A stretch of 64,000 bases of DNA from Mytilus edulis (Eukaryota > Mollusca > Bivalvia > Mytilida > Mytilidae): positions 81,418,604-81,482,603 of the forward strand of contig NC_092349.1 in the NCBI RefSeq assembly GCF_963676685.1. The letters run 5' to 3'. A program made the translations under genes and the position numbers. Below are positions 32,101 through 44,100 of this stretch, one piece after another. The notes below the pieces were generated by a model, which worked only from the letters and a program-made list of their open reading frames with translations, searched no databases and was not told where the DNA came from. Position 1 is the first letter of the stretch; the number at the start of each line of letters is the position of its first letter.

Positions 32101-35100
32101 TCATACTTACTTCAAATACTTTAGGAGATCCTTGTCTCCCAAGTGTTCCCAAAATGATACCAAACTTTTTAGCTTTAGAAGCTGTCTGTATTGCTTGCTG
32201 TCTTATTTGATGCATTTTGTCAATCTCATAGTACTCATGTGAGAAAACTTTACTGTAAGGGTCATATCTGTAACACATTAAATAATTTGAATCACCAAAT
32301 TGTTAATTCAAAAGAAACATTGTAAATTCTTATCATGTGTTATCAATGATATTATGAAATTTATATTGAAAGATAAATAGTGACCAATCATCTATATTCC
32401 AGTTCATAGATGTGTATTTCCTCGAGTAAGTTTTTTTTATAAGGCTACACAGGCAAATATTGCTCACATGAATTTCACGTATAAGCTCGTTTGAGGTGAA
32501 ATTGATGTGAACTTCACCTGAGATTCACATGAATTTAAATTCACGTGAAATTGATGTGAATGAAATTTGCGTGTAAATCAATAAAAAAAATTAAAAGAGA
32601 GTGTAAATGTTGTGCATAGTCTAGATAGCTAATTTTATGTTATAAATCTCTGGGGATAGCAAAACCTTTTTTCTAATGATTTCAACTTATGATGAGCAAT
32701 TGAAATGACTGCAACAATATTGTTTATGTCAGTACAGGAGAATGGACTACAAGGCTGATGTTACCCTCAAAATAATATATGACAAATTGTCCATCTGGAT
32801 GGTATTAACCGAGTAGTTTGTTTTTACATGATTAAGTTAAAATGGTAAATAATTGAACAAGTAAGGCCTTCTCAAGCAATTTATTTTTTTAAATCTTCCA
32901 TCACTATTTTCTGTTGTAATCTAGCAAATAATTCAATTATGAACGCAGTCATTAACCAAAGAAATACAGTCAGAAACAATCTGACCTTGATGTATGTATA
33001 ACTGTACCTGTATGCTTGGATATCAGGATTACCAATCATTATAGATTCCAAGTGGAATCTTCCATCACCAAGGTAACTGCAAATATAACATAATTATAAT
33101 ATCAAATACATATATTTATAGATTATCAGTGATCAACATACATGTCAAGTGACATGATATTCACGTGTAATACACGCTTTTTCAACGGTTTACACGCGAG
33201 GATTTTGTCACATGGCGTGTACACGCTTTTCACCACTTTACACGCAATTACACGTTTTTTCCTTCTTTTCATTTTTTCTTCAATCTTCAATCTTTGTCGT
33301 GATGACAGAGTAATCTCTCTTGTAAATTATCCTCTCTTGTAAAATAATTATCACAAATGTAGTTTCTCCTTTGTACTTATATATTGTAGGTGGCGCTTTA
33401 AAAATATTATAGAATTATTGTATGAAGTGAAATAAATTTAAAAAATGGTTTATTAGGTTATTGAAATGGCATGAAAAATTAAAAAATATAAAAAATTTAA
33501 AGAAATTTGTATCAAATTATCCACTAAAACGGTTTGTTTCCTCTATGTACTCCGCTAATAGTTGATTGATATTTTCTGCATTTGGCAAATTGATTGTTAA
33601 TAAATTGTCTAGATCTGTTGGAATTTGTCCTGTTATGAAGTATATTTGATGAAATAATTTGTCTCTGGCATCTGAATACAGGTCACATTCAAAAAGGTAG
33701 TGTTGTACATTTTCTTTTTGTTTGCAGTGATGACAGGTTTCCGAGTTGATGTGCTGGTTTATTATAAATTGGTATGCATTTAATTTAGAATAACCTGTTC
33801 GTAAACTGTTGATTATGTTGTACATTTTTTTTGACGGGAAGTCTTTTTTAACTTTATCTTTAACTTCAGGATGAAATCTGAAATAGTGACGTCCAGTATC
33901 ACTATTTTCCCATCTGCGTTGCCATTTTTTTGTAACAGAATTTCTAGCTGCTTTTTTTACATCTTGTTTTGTAAACACTATGTCATCACTGGCTAGCGTT
34001 TCTGCTTCTTTAGCAGCTTCTTTTGCCAAGGAGTCTGCCTCGTCATTTCCTTTTATGTTGGCATGTCCTGGTGTCCAGTTTAAGTTTATTAAAAATCCAT
34101 GTTCGTTTAAATTTTTTATTTTCCCTTTGATTTCGTTAATGGTTTGATGATAGCTGTCACTTTTCCAATTGAGAGTTAAGATACCTAATGCTGTCTGACT
34201 TTTTTTTGGTCGTTAGTATCTGTATCTGTAATCGTAATTCTGCCAATCAAGGCACACCTCCATTCACACAGAGGAAAATGTCAATACGCAATATAACACA
34301 ATACAACGCGCATCACTTCATATATTAAAATTTTCCGCCACCTCAAGAATTTATGTTACATACACAAAATAAAACGTAGAAAAAAAAAAAAAAACTTTGA
34401 TAGAAATAAAACTAAAATGTTCTTTGAATACAAAAACAACTCATTCTGGGACCATGTGTGCCCGATATGTACTTGCAAGGCCAATCTTACTAAACTACAC
34501 TATTAAGCAATTAGAAGTTAGATTTTCTACTGCCTTGCTTATCTATATTAGCTAATAAAGCATAGCGTTTGTTATGCATATTATAAAGCAACTGTCTACA
34601 CAGGGGTTCCAAAATGTTACTGGTTTCCTCAAAAACAGCTCTGTTTACATTAATGTCTACATAACAGAACGGATTGATGATTAGTTGGATAAGATCAATT
34701 GGAAACGAAGTTGCAACTTTGGCTAGGATCAGGCTTCCATTATCTAAGATCTTTGACAAAAGTGGTATTCTTGTCTCTTCTAACTTTTCACACAATAGAA
34801 TAAAATGTTCCACCGTTTCATCCGCTTTACCACAGAGTTTACAAGTTGGACTTATAAAGTTATTCTTTGAAAATGATGCCTTGTGGGTTTGTAGGATATA
34901 GTTCCCAGTTGAAATTTTAAGACGTACAGGAATTTTTCTGATGTCCTTTAGATTTGCATTAACTGATATAGCTAAAGGATCACAGGCACTTGTTTCTGTC
35001 AATGTGGGGTTTACTATCCATACCAGTACAAAAAAACACAAGGTAGCTAACGGAAATTTTCAATGTGTTCGCTTCAACCAATATTTTTTTAATTTCCCTT

Positions 35101-38100
35101 GATTTTTTCACAAATAAAAGTACACCAGTCTGTCGGTAATTGATTTATCTTTACAATGACACAACATTCACGTACCTTGAGAATACCCCTCAATCAGAAT
35201 AACACACTTCAGATGAGAATTGTTGACCTTTTTCCAGACCATTGAATTTGTAAGGACTTAACTTCCGGTAAACTTAGGAAGTTAATATAACTGTGCAATC
35301 CCATTGGTTTAATTCATCTGGTTACCTGTTTATTTATACTAGTTACCAGTAACCAGAAAAATGTGACCAATGGGATTACACAGTTATATTAACTTCCTAA
35401 GTTTACCGGAAGTTAAGTCCTTACAAATTCAATGGTCTGGAAAAAGGTCAATAATTCTCATCTGAAGTGTGTTATTCTGTTTGAGGGGTATTCTCAAGGT
35501 ACGTGAAAGTTGTGTCATTGTAAAGATAAATCAATTACCGACAGACTGGTGTACTTTTATTTGTAAAAAAATCAATGGAAATTAAAAAAATATTGGTTGA
35601 AGCAGAGACATGTATGTATTTATATGTCTCTGGTTGAAGCGAACACATTGAAAATTTCCGTTAGCTACCTTGTGTTTTTTTGTACTGGTATGGATAGTAA
35701 ACCCCACATTGACAGAAACAAGTGCCTGTGTAAAGGATGTACAGATCCAATATTATATTTATGGTCCATAAATTTAAGAGTTGAGTAACCTTTTGATTCA
35801 TCAGTAATTTTAGATGTCCAATAGTCATGAATTTTGGATTTAACTAGCTTTTTCCATTGGAATTTTGATAACGGATTGGTTAAATAAGCATATAAGTCAT
35901 TAATTTCATATTTTAAACATAATTCCTTGACTTCAATAAACCAGCTGCAACTATTATGAGATTTTATCTGTAACTGTCTTTCGGCTAGCCGCCATTCAAT
36001 TGAATCACAATTCGCTCTAGATATGTTTCCAAAAAGATTGATAGCTTTGACATGGATTTCAGCTTCTATAGGGAGTAAACCAGATAAAGTATAAACTGAA
36101 GAATCTGCTACGTTGGAATTTAAAGACAGAATTTGTTTGATCCATTTTTTATATTGAATAGATATATTATTTAGTATTTTTCCTTTAGGTAATAAAATTT
36201 CCAAACCATAAGTTAATATTGGCAGAATATATGTTCTTATCAATGCTATTGAAGTTTTACTATCTAGACCATTCTCTCCATGGAGGCCTGTACCCATTAA
36301 ACTGTACATTGCTCTACGTGCTTTCTTTATATTTTCATTTACTGTCAATTCAGCAGAATTTTTGTCAGATTTTTGAATTCCTATGTGTGAGGCGTTCGAA
36401 ACAATTGGCATGTTTTTTCCATTTAATTTCCAAAAACCATCTTCAATTTCATAAAATTTGCGGCATGTTTTTACTGGAATAATAACGCTTTTTGTAGGCT
36501 GGAATAAATACCCTTCTCTTTTGCTAAAATCCAAAGCAATGTTAATCATGGTTTGTAATTCTAAAAGGGTTGTTGGAGACAAGTGCTACATCGTCAGCAC
36601 ATGTAGGAGCACAACAATTTATGTTCCCTACTCTTCCACCAAGACCTGATGTACTTAAAATGTTAAGCAGAGGATTAATGTAGATTTTATATAAGTCAGC
36701 GCTGAATGCACCTCCTTGGCGGACCCCTTGATCAATAGTGAACATCTCTTTTGACATTATATTATTCCATTTGATAAGAGAAGATGCATTTACATATAGA
36801 TTATTTAGTAATAGTATGGATTGTTCCGTGAAGTCTATCTGGAACATACAACGGATCAAATTAGCATGTACCACAACATCGAAAGCTGACTTGCCATCTA
36901 ATAAGGCTATGTAGACTGGAAGTTTAAGGTCTTTGCTTTCCCTTTCAAATTCTTCTATAAAAAGTTCACAAATCAGTGGAGACGTGCCCTCAGTGAATCC
37001 TTTTTGAAGAGGGTTTTGTGAAATTATAATTTTTGGATTTTCTCTTTCTTTCAATATTTTTTCTATAATTTTTGAGTATGTTGGAGTTATAGTAATTCCT
37101 CTATAATTTTTGGCATTTTTTACATCCCCTTTATTTTTGAACACAGGAAATAAAGTTCCGATTTTCAGTAAATCCGGTATGTAGCCGAATTTAAAGCAGA
37201 TATTCAACAGATGTTGTAAATGTTGTAATAAAGATTCGCTTCCATGGATAAAATGTTCAGCTGTTAAACCATAAAAATCCTCAGCTTTGTTTGTATTGAG
37301 TTTTGAGACAGCTCTTTTTATCTCTTCAGTAGAAATTTCCTGATGAATATATGTATCTTTACATTTGTTAATAATATGGGTAGCTTCTTTTTCAATTGAA
37401 TTTAGATAAATAGTGTCAAAAGAGTTATTGTTGGACTTTTTTGCTAGGTCACCAAAATGTTTATTCCAGCCCTTCATTACATTTTCGGGAGATTGGAAAA
37501 TTTCTTCATCAACAGTTAGTTCCTCAATAAAGCGTGAAAGTCTACCTCTTTGTTTTTTTATAAGGCTGTAGAAAAGTGCCGGATCGTTATACCCTGCATC
37601 AATGATTTTCTGCCGTTCTTGTATTCTCTGTAGTGCAGTTTCTATTCTGCATTGTTTACGAAGAGAGGAAGTTGTGATTTTCTTCTGAATAGTAAGAGGA
37701 TGGTTGGGGTCAGGTGGACGACCATTTTGTTTCCACTGAAAGAATGCTATTTTTTTCTCTGATATTGCTTGAGAAATATTTTCAGTCATAATTTGTAATT
37801 TCTTCTTCCGTATCTTTTTTTTCTTTTTGGGAGCAACAGCCAAAGTAGCTTTAGTAAGAGTATGGTTGAGAGTCTGAAAAGCTTGATCCAGTTCATTAGG
37901 GTTCATTGGATCGACTTTTAATAGAGCTATGCCTTCTTCAACTAGAATTTTATATCTATCTCTATCTATATTGTTCCATTTGACCTTATGGTGGGTAGTC
38001 ACCTGTGTTTGACTTACGGAATTAATGCAGGGAAATTCATATTTGAGTTGTAGTAGAATTGGAAGATGATCCGAGACGTTTGAAATAATGTCAGGTTTTT

Positions 38101-41100
38101 CAATATTTATTATGAAGTCTTTAAATTTCTCTTGGTAAAGTATATAATCAATTGCAGAAGATGATATGCCACTGGTATGTGTATAGGTAATTCCAACTTC
38201 TGTAGTAGACAAGTTATGGTCTGACATGAAATCAAGTATATAATTTTTTCTATTAGAGTTATTTTCTTTAAAAATATTTTCATTAAAATCTCCACCAATA
38301 ATTATCTGGTGAGTGGTTTTATAAACCTCCATGATCTCATGTAATTGGTCAATACATTCATAAAGTTCATTTAGATGGTTATCTGACGATTTGCAAGGAA
38401 GATAAATAGAAATAAATAAAAGTTTCTGATTTCCAGACAACTCAATACACTGTATTCTCTCATTTCCAATTGGTAAAGTTGTAACAAGTTTGTCAAGATT
38501 CTTTTTCCACAATATAGCTACACCTCCATAGCCACGAGGCATATGAAGAGGTTGAATAGGATCATTAGAATCAACTGCTTTACCCGTTCCAGTAAAATCA
38601 CTATGTAGTTCTTGTAATAGATTTAGTTGGCAGTCATATAGCCAGTGTTCTTGGAGAAGAAATATATCAATTTTGCTTTCCAACTCTTTAAATAGTGGAC
38701 CACATGTCAATATGTTTTTGCAGTTAAAATCTATAATCCTCAGAGTAGAGTTGCTACGTACATCTTTATCTTTATTTACACAATGTACATTTATACAGTC
38801 ATTTTTAAAATCTAAAACATCGTATTCAATAATTCCATCACTGCTTGTATTCATTTGTTCAGTAAGTAACGTGTCGATGTTTATGACAACATTTTGTGCC
38901 TTTCGAATTGGAACAGTTCCTTGTATAAAAAATCCTGCTCCGATTTGTCTTGTGAATAATATAGGGGTTGACCTATTCTTGAACCGTGAAGCATTGGAGA
39001 AGTTTTATCTTTCTCTTCTGGAGTGTTCGTTATAGAGGAAGACGAAGAATTATGAAATCTTGCAGTAGATGTTTTTTCTCTACAATTTGCCTCTGTATTA
39101 CTAGCAGAATTAGCAGAAAGTTGAGTCGGAGTAAGTGAGATTAAATTAGAAAAACAAACATGATTTTCTGCAGAATGCCGATTATGAGAATGATGAAAGG
39201 TTTCTGGGGGGACGTTGTGGTAAGTCCCACCATTGCCCCACCAGTTACCTTGGGTATAATAATCTGGAGTACTTGTTTCCGGGTAGTAACTCTTGTGGAT
39301 ATTGTCCTGATAATTATTCCAGTTGTGAGAGTGTGGATAGCACGGATCATGACTATCAGTAGGGACGTTGTGGTAAGTCCCACCATTGCCCACTGATAAT
39401 GTGATGTACTATTATAATTAGTGGCTGGAATATTGTAATCTCTGGAATAGTGAGTGTTGTATGGGTAGCTCGGAAAATGTGGATTTGCATAGACAATGTT
39501 GTGTTGGACGGAACTAGTTGGAGCACTATTGCGATAATTTGCATATTCAACGTTGTGTTGGACGGAGCTAGTTGGAGCACTATTGCCATGTGTAGATTTC
39601 TCTTGTAGAGGACTATCTGTATCCAAGGATTGGAGAAGACTAAGTTCCCGATCAACTTTTTTTAGGACGTACTCGGTTACTCTTTCATGTATACCTCTGA
39701 TGAGATCTTCAGCTGGCTGTTTTTGTTTATGGTTGTCAGTTGTCTTACTATCCATGTGGCTTGATTCTTCACAGAGTTATCTAAACATTGATTTAGGGTT
39801 TTAAGAGATTGTTCTAGTTCTAGGTTTCTACTTTCTGCTTTGAATAGTCTATCTAAAATACTTGACTTGTCATTTGATTTGTCATTTAATATAGCTTCTT
39901 TAATCTTTAATTGTTCTTCTTTTTTCTTTAACTTTTGCTCTAGAAGTTTAAAGTCTTTGGCCGAAATTTCTTTACCCTGATCTTTTTTACTTGTTTCTTT
40001 TGAATTTGTAACATGATGATTGTGAGGCATAGGAATATCCGGAATGGAAGGATTGGCAGTTTTAGGTACTGCAGACGTGTTGGTACATGCTAATTCAATG
40101 TTGTTGTGATTACTCTTAGCTACATGGCTATTAGATTCAATAGATTTGCATGTGGTTTGAACAACAGTTTCTAGATCTGAAAAGGATGTTGATAAGTCTT
40201 TAGTATTGAGATTGGGTAACTGTGTGTTGAGACAATCCGAATGGTTTGAAGATTTTGTAGATAATGGATGTCCATCTTGAGATTGATCAATAATGTCCTG
40301 TACCAAGATAGAATTTGTAGAGGTATGGAGTTTGTAAACTGTTTCTAATGTATTTGAACTGGACCTCTGATCTAACAAGCCAGCACAAGTGTAACAGGAA
40401 TTTGTATTGGTATCAAGACAGCTGTTATGACATACTAAATTGCACTCTGGACAGATATTTTCTGTATCATTTAGGGCTTCATCACATACAGAGCATTGTA
40501 TAAGGTTCTCCTCTATAAGTATGGCTCTTGCACTAGTAATATGTCTTACTTCTGACTGGATGCTATTTCCATATGTTTTTAGATGTGTTTCAGGACTAGT
40601 AGTACAAGTTATATGGGATTGGTGGTACTTTAACACAGAAGGGACGTTGTGGTAAGTCCCACCATTGCCCCTCTGTGTGTCAAGTATATTTACCTTTGTA
40701 CTGTCACAACTTTTACATTGATATGTTTTATCATTCTTTTCGATGGAGGAAATATCTTCTACAGACAACTTGTCACATTTATAATGAACCCAGTGATTGT
40801 TATGACACAATACTGCCCTAGATTTGCAGTTCCTATTGCACTTAATACAATGTTCCTCATTTGAACTTTTTGTAGATTTGTTCTCAGGTAAGCCAGGATT
40901 CGGTGTTGCTGATTTTTTAAGACAATCTAGTGCCTCAATTAATTTTGATGCTAGGTTTTTATTCAGGAGGTCAGTGTTTATATTTGCACCATTGATTTGC
41001 GTATTAGACATGATCTTGTGTATGTGTTCAATATCTCTATAGAACAATTTGTCCACATTTTTCCCATTGATTAGTAAGTTGCATTTTGTTAGGTATGCAT

Positions 41101-44100
41101 TGATTGTGTAACTATCAGTTGGATTGTCAAAAATATGGTAGGTATATTGAACATTATTTCCTCCTTTGTCTGTTGCTATGGTTTTGCGGTAATCATGAAA
41201 GAAGGATCGTTAAAATATTGCTCCAGAGCATATATGAACAGTTCAAAAGATATGGTGTCCATTTTGATAGTAACGCCACCGCCAGTATAGACATACTCTA
41301 TTACAGATCTTTTAGTACTTTCAAGCTTTTTCTTCAGTGATTTTTCTATATTGAGAGTGTAGTTATTGTTGTAACTATTTTGAGCAAGTGCATGTACACT
41401 AACCAAGTTGGTTTTCTGTATGTTATCAACTTTATACGGTTGGATATTCATCATGAAAATTCTAAATACTTATGATGTAAATGGTAAGAAAGTTGCAATA
41501 TTCAATATAAATATTATATGTCCATCAAAATATTTATTGCGATTACTGTAAGGACGTTGTGGTAAGCCCCACCATTGCCTTATACAGTTTTATAATAAAA
41601 GTGGAATATAAATTTGTTGTATATTAAAATTTAAAAGAACTAAATTATCTATAATAATATATTTTTTTTTTTTTCTTTTTTCTTTTACCAACAGTCCAAT
41701 TTAATTCTGTGAGCTAATTTACGAAGCCATACTCTGGCTAACGCACTTTTTGGATGAATGCCATCAAGGTATAAGTTAAAATTGTACAAGTCTCTACCAT
41801 GCCTGTGTGTGTTTTTCGAGTTACAGGAAATTGGATGATATATGTCGGCTGAGAAGCTTGGAGATCTTGACGAGTGATCGTTGTTTAAGGCTCTTATCTG
41901 GTCATTTACAACTAGAATTTGCTTGATTAATGTATTGTCGTCTGCTTTAAATCTGTTGGGATCAGGGTGATCATGAAGACGGTTCCAAATGTATATAGAA
42001 AATATAGGGATTTCTAGAAATGTGACTTTACATCCAGGATATTCAGCTAGAAGGGTTGCAAATTCTTTTAAATTGTTTATAAGTTGTGATGCTGCTTCCT
42101 CAGGGTTATGTTTTAATGTGATAATCTTATCACAACGACTATAATCTGTGAAGTCGCATGTACCTAGCCACACGTACAGGGAAATATTATCGAGATGTCC
42201 AATTTTAGACGCTAAGTTGTCTTTTAGCCAAGCAAGACCGCTTGTTGAAGTTTGACCTGACTTAAACCACCATTTGATATCTATCTCGGGAGACAGTTTA
42301 CATTCACTTTGTAAATATCTTGCTTTGCTGTCGGACAACACAACTGGTACAAGTCTAGACGGACCAATAGGCGGATTGAAAGTTTTTTTGAGATATTTTT
42401 CTAGCTTATGTTCAGTCATTTGTGTTTCAATTTAGTACAATATTTGCCAGGTACTAATGTTCTTCCGTATACCCTAGTAGACAGTTGCTTTTCCTTATAA
42501 TTTTAAAAGCTTAATAAATAATGACAGCTGGAAGCACTAGTGAAGAAGCAGAGTCATGTGATATCGCTATTCTCTGGTTTTTTCCTTATTCGGCGATAAA
42601 TACCGAAAAATTCGAAGTAATTGTTTGGCTGCCATATTGTTTATTTTTCTATATGGACAAACAGTAAAAGGTAAGTAGTTTGACATTAGTTTTAATGATT
42701 TTGTGACTTTCTTTCAAATTCACTTTATAGGGGAAATGTGCACAGAAAGAGGTCACTTTCAGGGCCTGTACCGTCGTCTAAAGTGCTGATTGTTAAGCCA
42801 AAACGATGTGTACGGCAAGATTCAAGATTTATAAATTATATTTTGGAGTTCGAGTTTAAATGATCGAGTGACAAGTTACGCATAATTTGTGCATTCTATG
42901 TTGCAATGATAAAAAAAACAATACACGTGAGAGGAGAAATACAATGTAGCTATTTGAATAGGCATTTAAAATGTTTATCTAATGGAAATCAAATTTATAA
43001 AACATTTTTCTTTTTCAATTTCAGTTTCAAATCTAGCCAACACAGCAACAGATTTCTACAGGCCATGGGGATAAAAATATCACAGAACTGTTGGATCAGC
43101 TCTCATAGTACCAGCTTTCTTCTAATGAACTACCCAGTTTTAACCAGGCAATAGTAATGGGAGCAATGGCAGAGATCATAGATGACATTTTACATTCAAT
43201 GCCAAAAAAAACAACATTATGACATTCTTTCAAATCTTGATGAAGCTAATTCAGTCAAATATCAATTCCTACTGTGGGAGAGCCTTTTCAATTATAAAGA
43301 AATTGACACTGAATTCTGATCAGAACTTGACTATGTTACATTTGTATTGTGTGCTGTTATCAAATAAATGTAACTAAACTTGAAACTGGCAGTTGTTTTG
43401 AATATGTGCCTAGTGGTGGTGCTTTAAAAGCAACATAACAGACAACTGTTTAATACAATAAAAGTTCACAGTAGAATATATATTGTTTTTTTATATTCAC
43501 AAATTTGTATGAAATTATGAACATTACCACATTCATATTAACAAGTCCGCATCTACGTCACGTGTTTTCACACGCTTTTTTACATATCATGTCATGTCAT
43601 GACATGATTTCCCATTGTCAGAGGTTGACATGTATGGTGATCAAAGGCAATCGGGTTGAGATGAACAATGATAATCTTTTTATCGCTATTTTACCAATAA
43701 CGACATTGTCAATTTCATGTCAATTTCCATTAGTAACGCCACGTGCATGCTTAGTTTCTAGCGATAATTTTCCATCTCAAGCGAGTACCATGATATGAAA
43801 AATTATTACAAAAAAGATCAAATGAAAAATGCACAAAATAGCGATAATACTTATCTTAAGTCTGTTGAATATCATATTCCAACATTCATATTTATTCTAA
43901 TAAAAGATATTTGAATTAACTATATGCCTCCTTAAGATGTCCAAAGTTCTTGCTGATGACACAATTTAAAGTAAAACATTTACAATTAGGCTTATTACAG
44001 TTCTTCTATAAAAGCATGCAAAACAAAACATTGATCAACATGCTTGCTATGTTTGCTTGGTTGTTTGCAAACAATAGGTAGGTGGAGTATCAGTTCCATC

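Larger units (their letters stand above)
34511..38854 (-). pseudogene. LINE ORF2: AP-like endonuclease and reverse transcriptase (broken)
   Basis: Endonuclease in the first 280 residues: [39 protein letters not shown] and [10 protein letters not shown] (Asn, Glu, Asp and His of the EEP fold). [62 protein letters not shown] and the catalytic CADDVALV box (Cys instead of the usual Tyr). The frame shifts by one base in a T run near 36558, ending the first segment at 36542 and resuming as 36582-35739. The MITE at 34981-35730 then splits the thumb and tail region; without it and one 8-bp duplicate the frame runs straight on into the tail ([18 protein letters not shown]) to the stop at 34511. Expected role: target-primed reverse transcription. 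Confidence 0.9.
38881..41454 (-). pseudogene. LINE ORF1: conserved N-terminal block, two PHD-like fingers, coiled coil (frameshifted)
   Basis: The N-terminal segment (41454-41176) holds [19 protein letters not shown], then a one-base slip in an A run near 41185 moves the frame to the 459-residue part (41056-39677, open upstream). That part has a first zinc finger CIKC...C..H..C...CKSC (residues 70-117 from 41056), a second at 188-224 (CSVC, CPEC, CHNSC, CYTC), and a Lys/Glu-rich coiled coil at about 365-440. Two more slips join 39755-39400 and 39393-38881, rich in Ser, Asn, Tyr and His. It ends 27 bases inside the ORF2 start, so the reading frames overlap. PHD-like fingers in ORF1 are known in some LINE clades; the likely role is RNA or chromatin binding. 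Confidence 0.75.
34208..42660 (-). mobile_element. Near-full-length non-LTR retrotransposon (LINE) in DPH1 intron 7
   Basis: Order on the minus strand: SGNH-like protein (42419-41685), ORF1 with a conserved N-terminal block and two PHD-like fingers (41454-38881, now in three frames), ORF2 with endonuclease and RT (38854-34511). The 3' end is probably the A8 run at 34200-34207; the 5' limit is a guess. ORF2 is interrupted by a MITE (34981-35730) and a one-base frameshift, ORF1 by small frameshifts, so this copy is dead but not old. Four conserved hairpins lie in it. The clade is uncertain; the RT box is CADD and no RNase H is present in this element. Confidence 0.85.

Noticed and set aside
36542..36582. 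Programmed frameshift in LINE ORF2
   Set aside because: One extra T in a short T run inside the RT region is better explained by decay or a sequencing error, since ORF1 also has several one-base slips.
42906..43798. Possible exons in 42906-43154 and 43505-43798
   Set aside because: No domain, weak start context and no convincing splice sites; the region is inside DPH1 intron 7.
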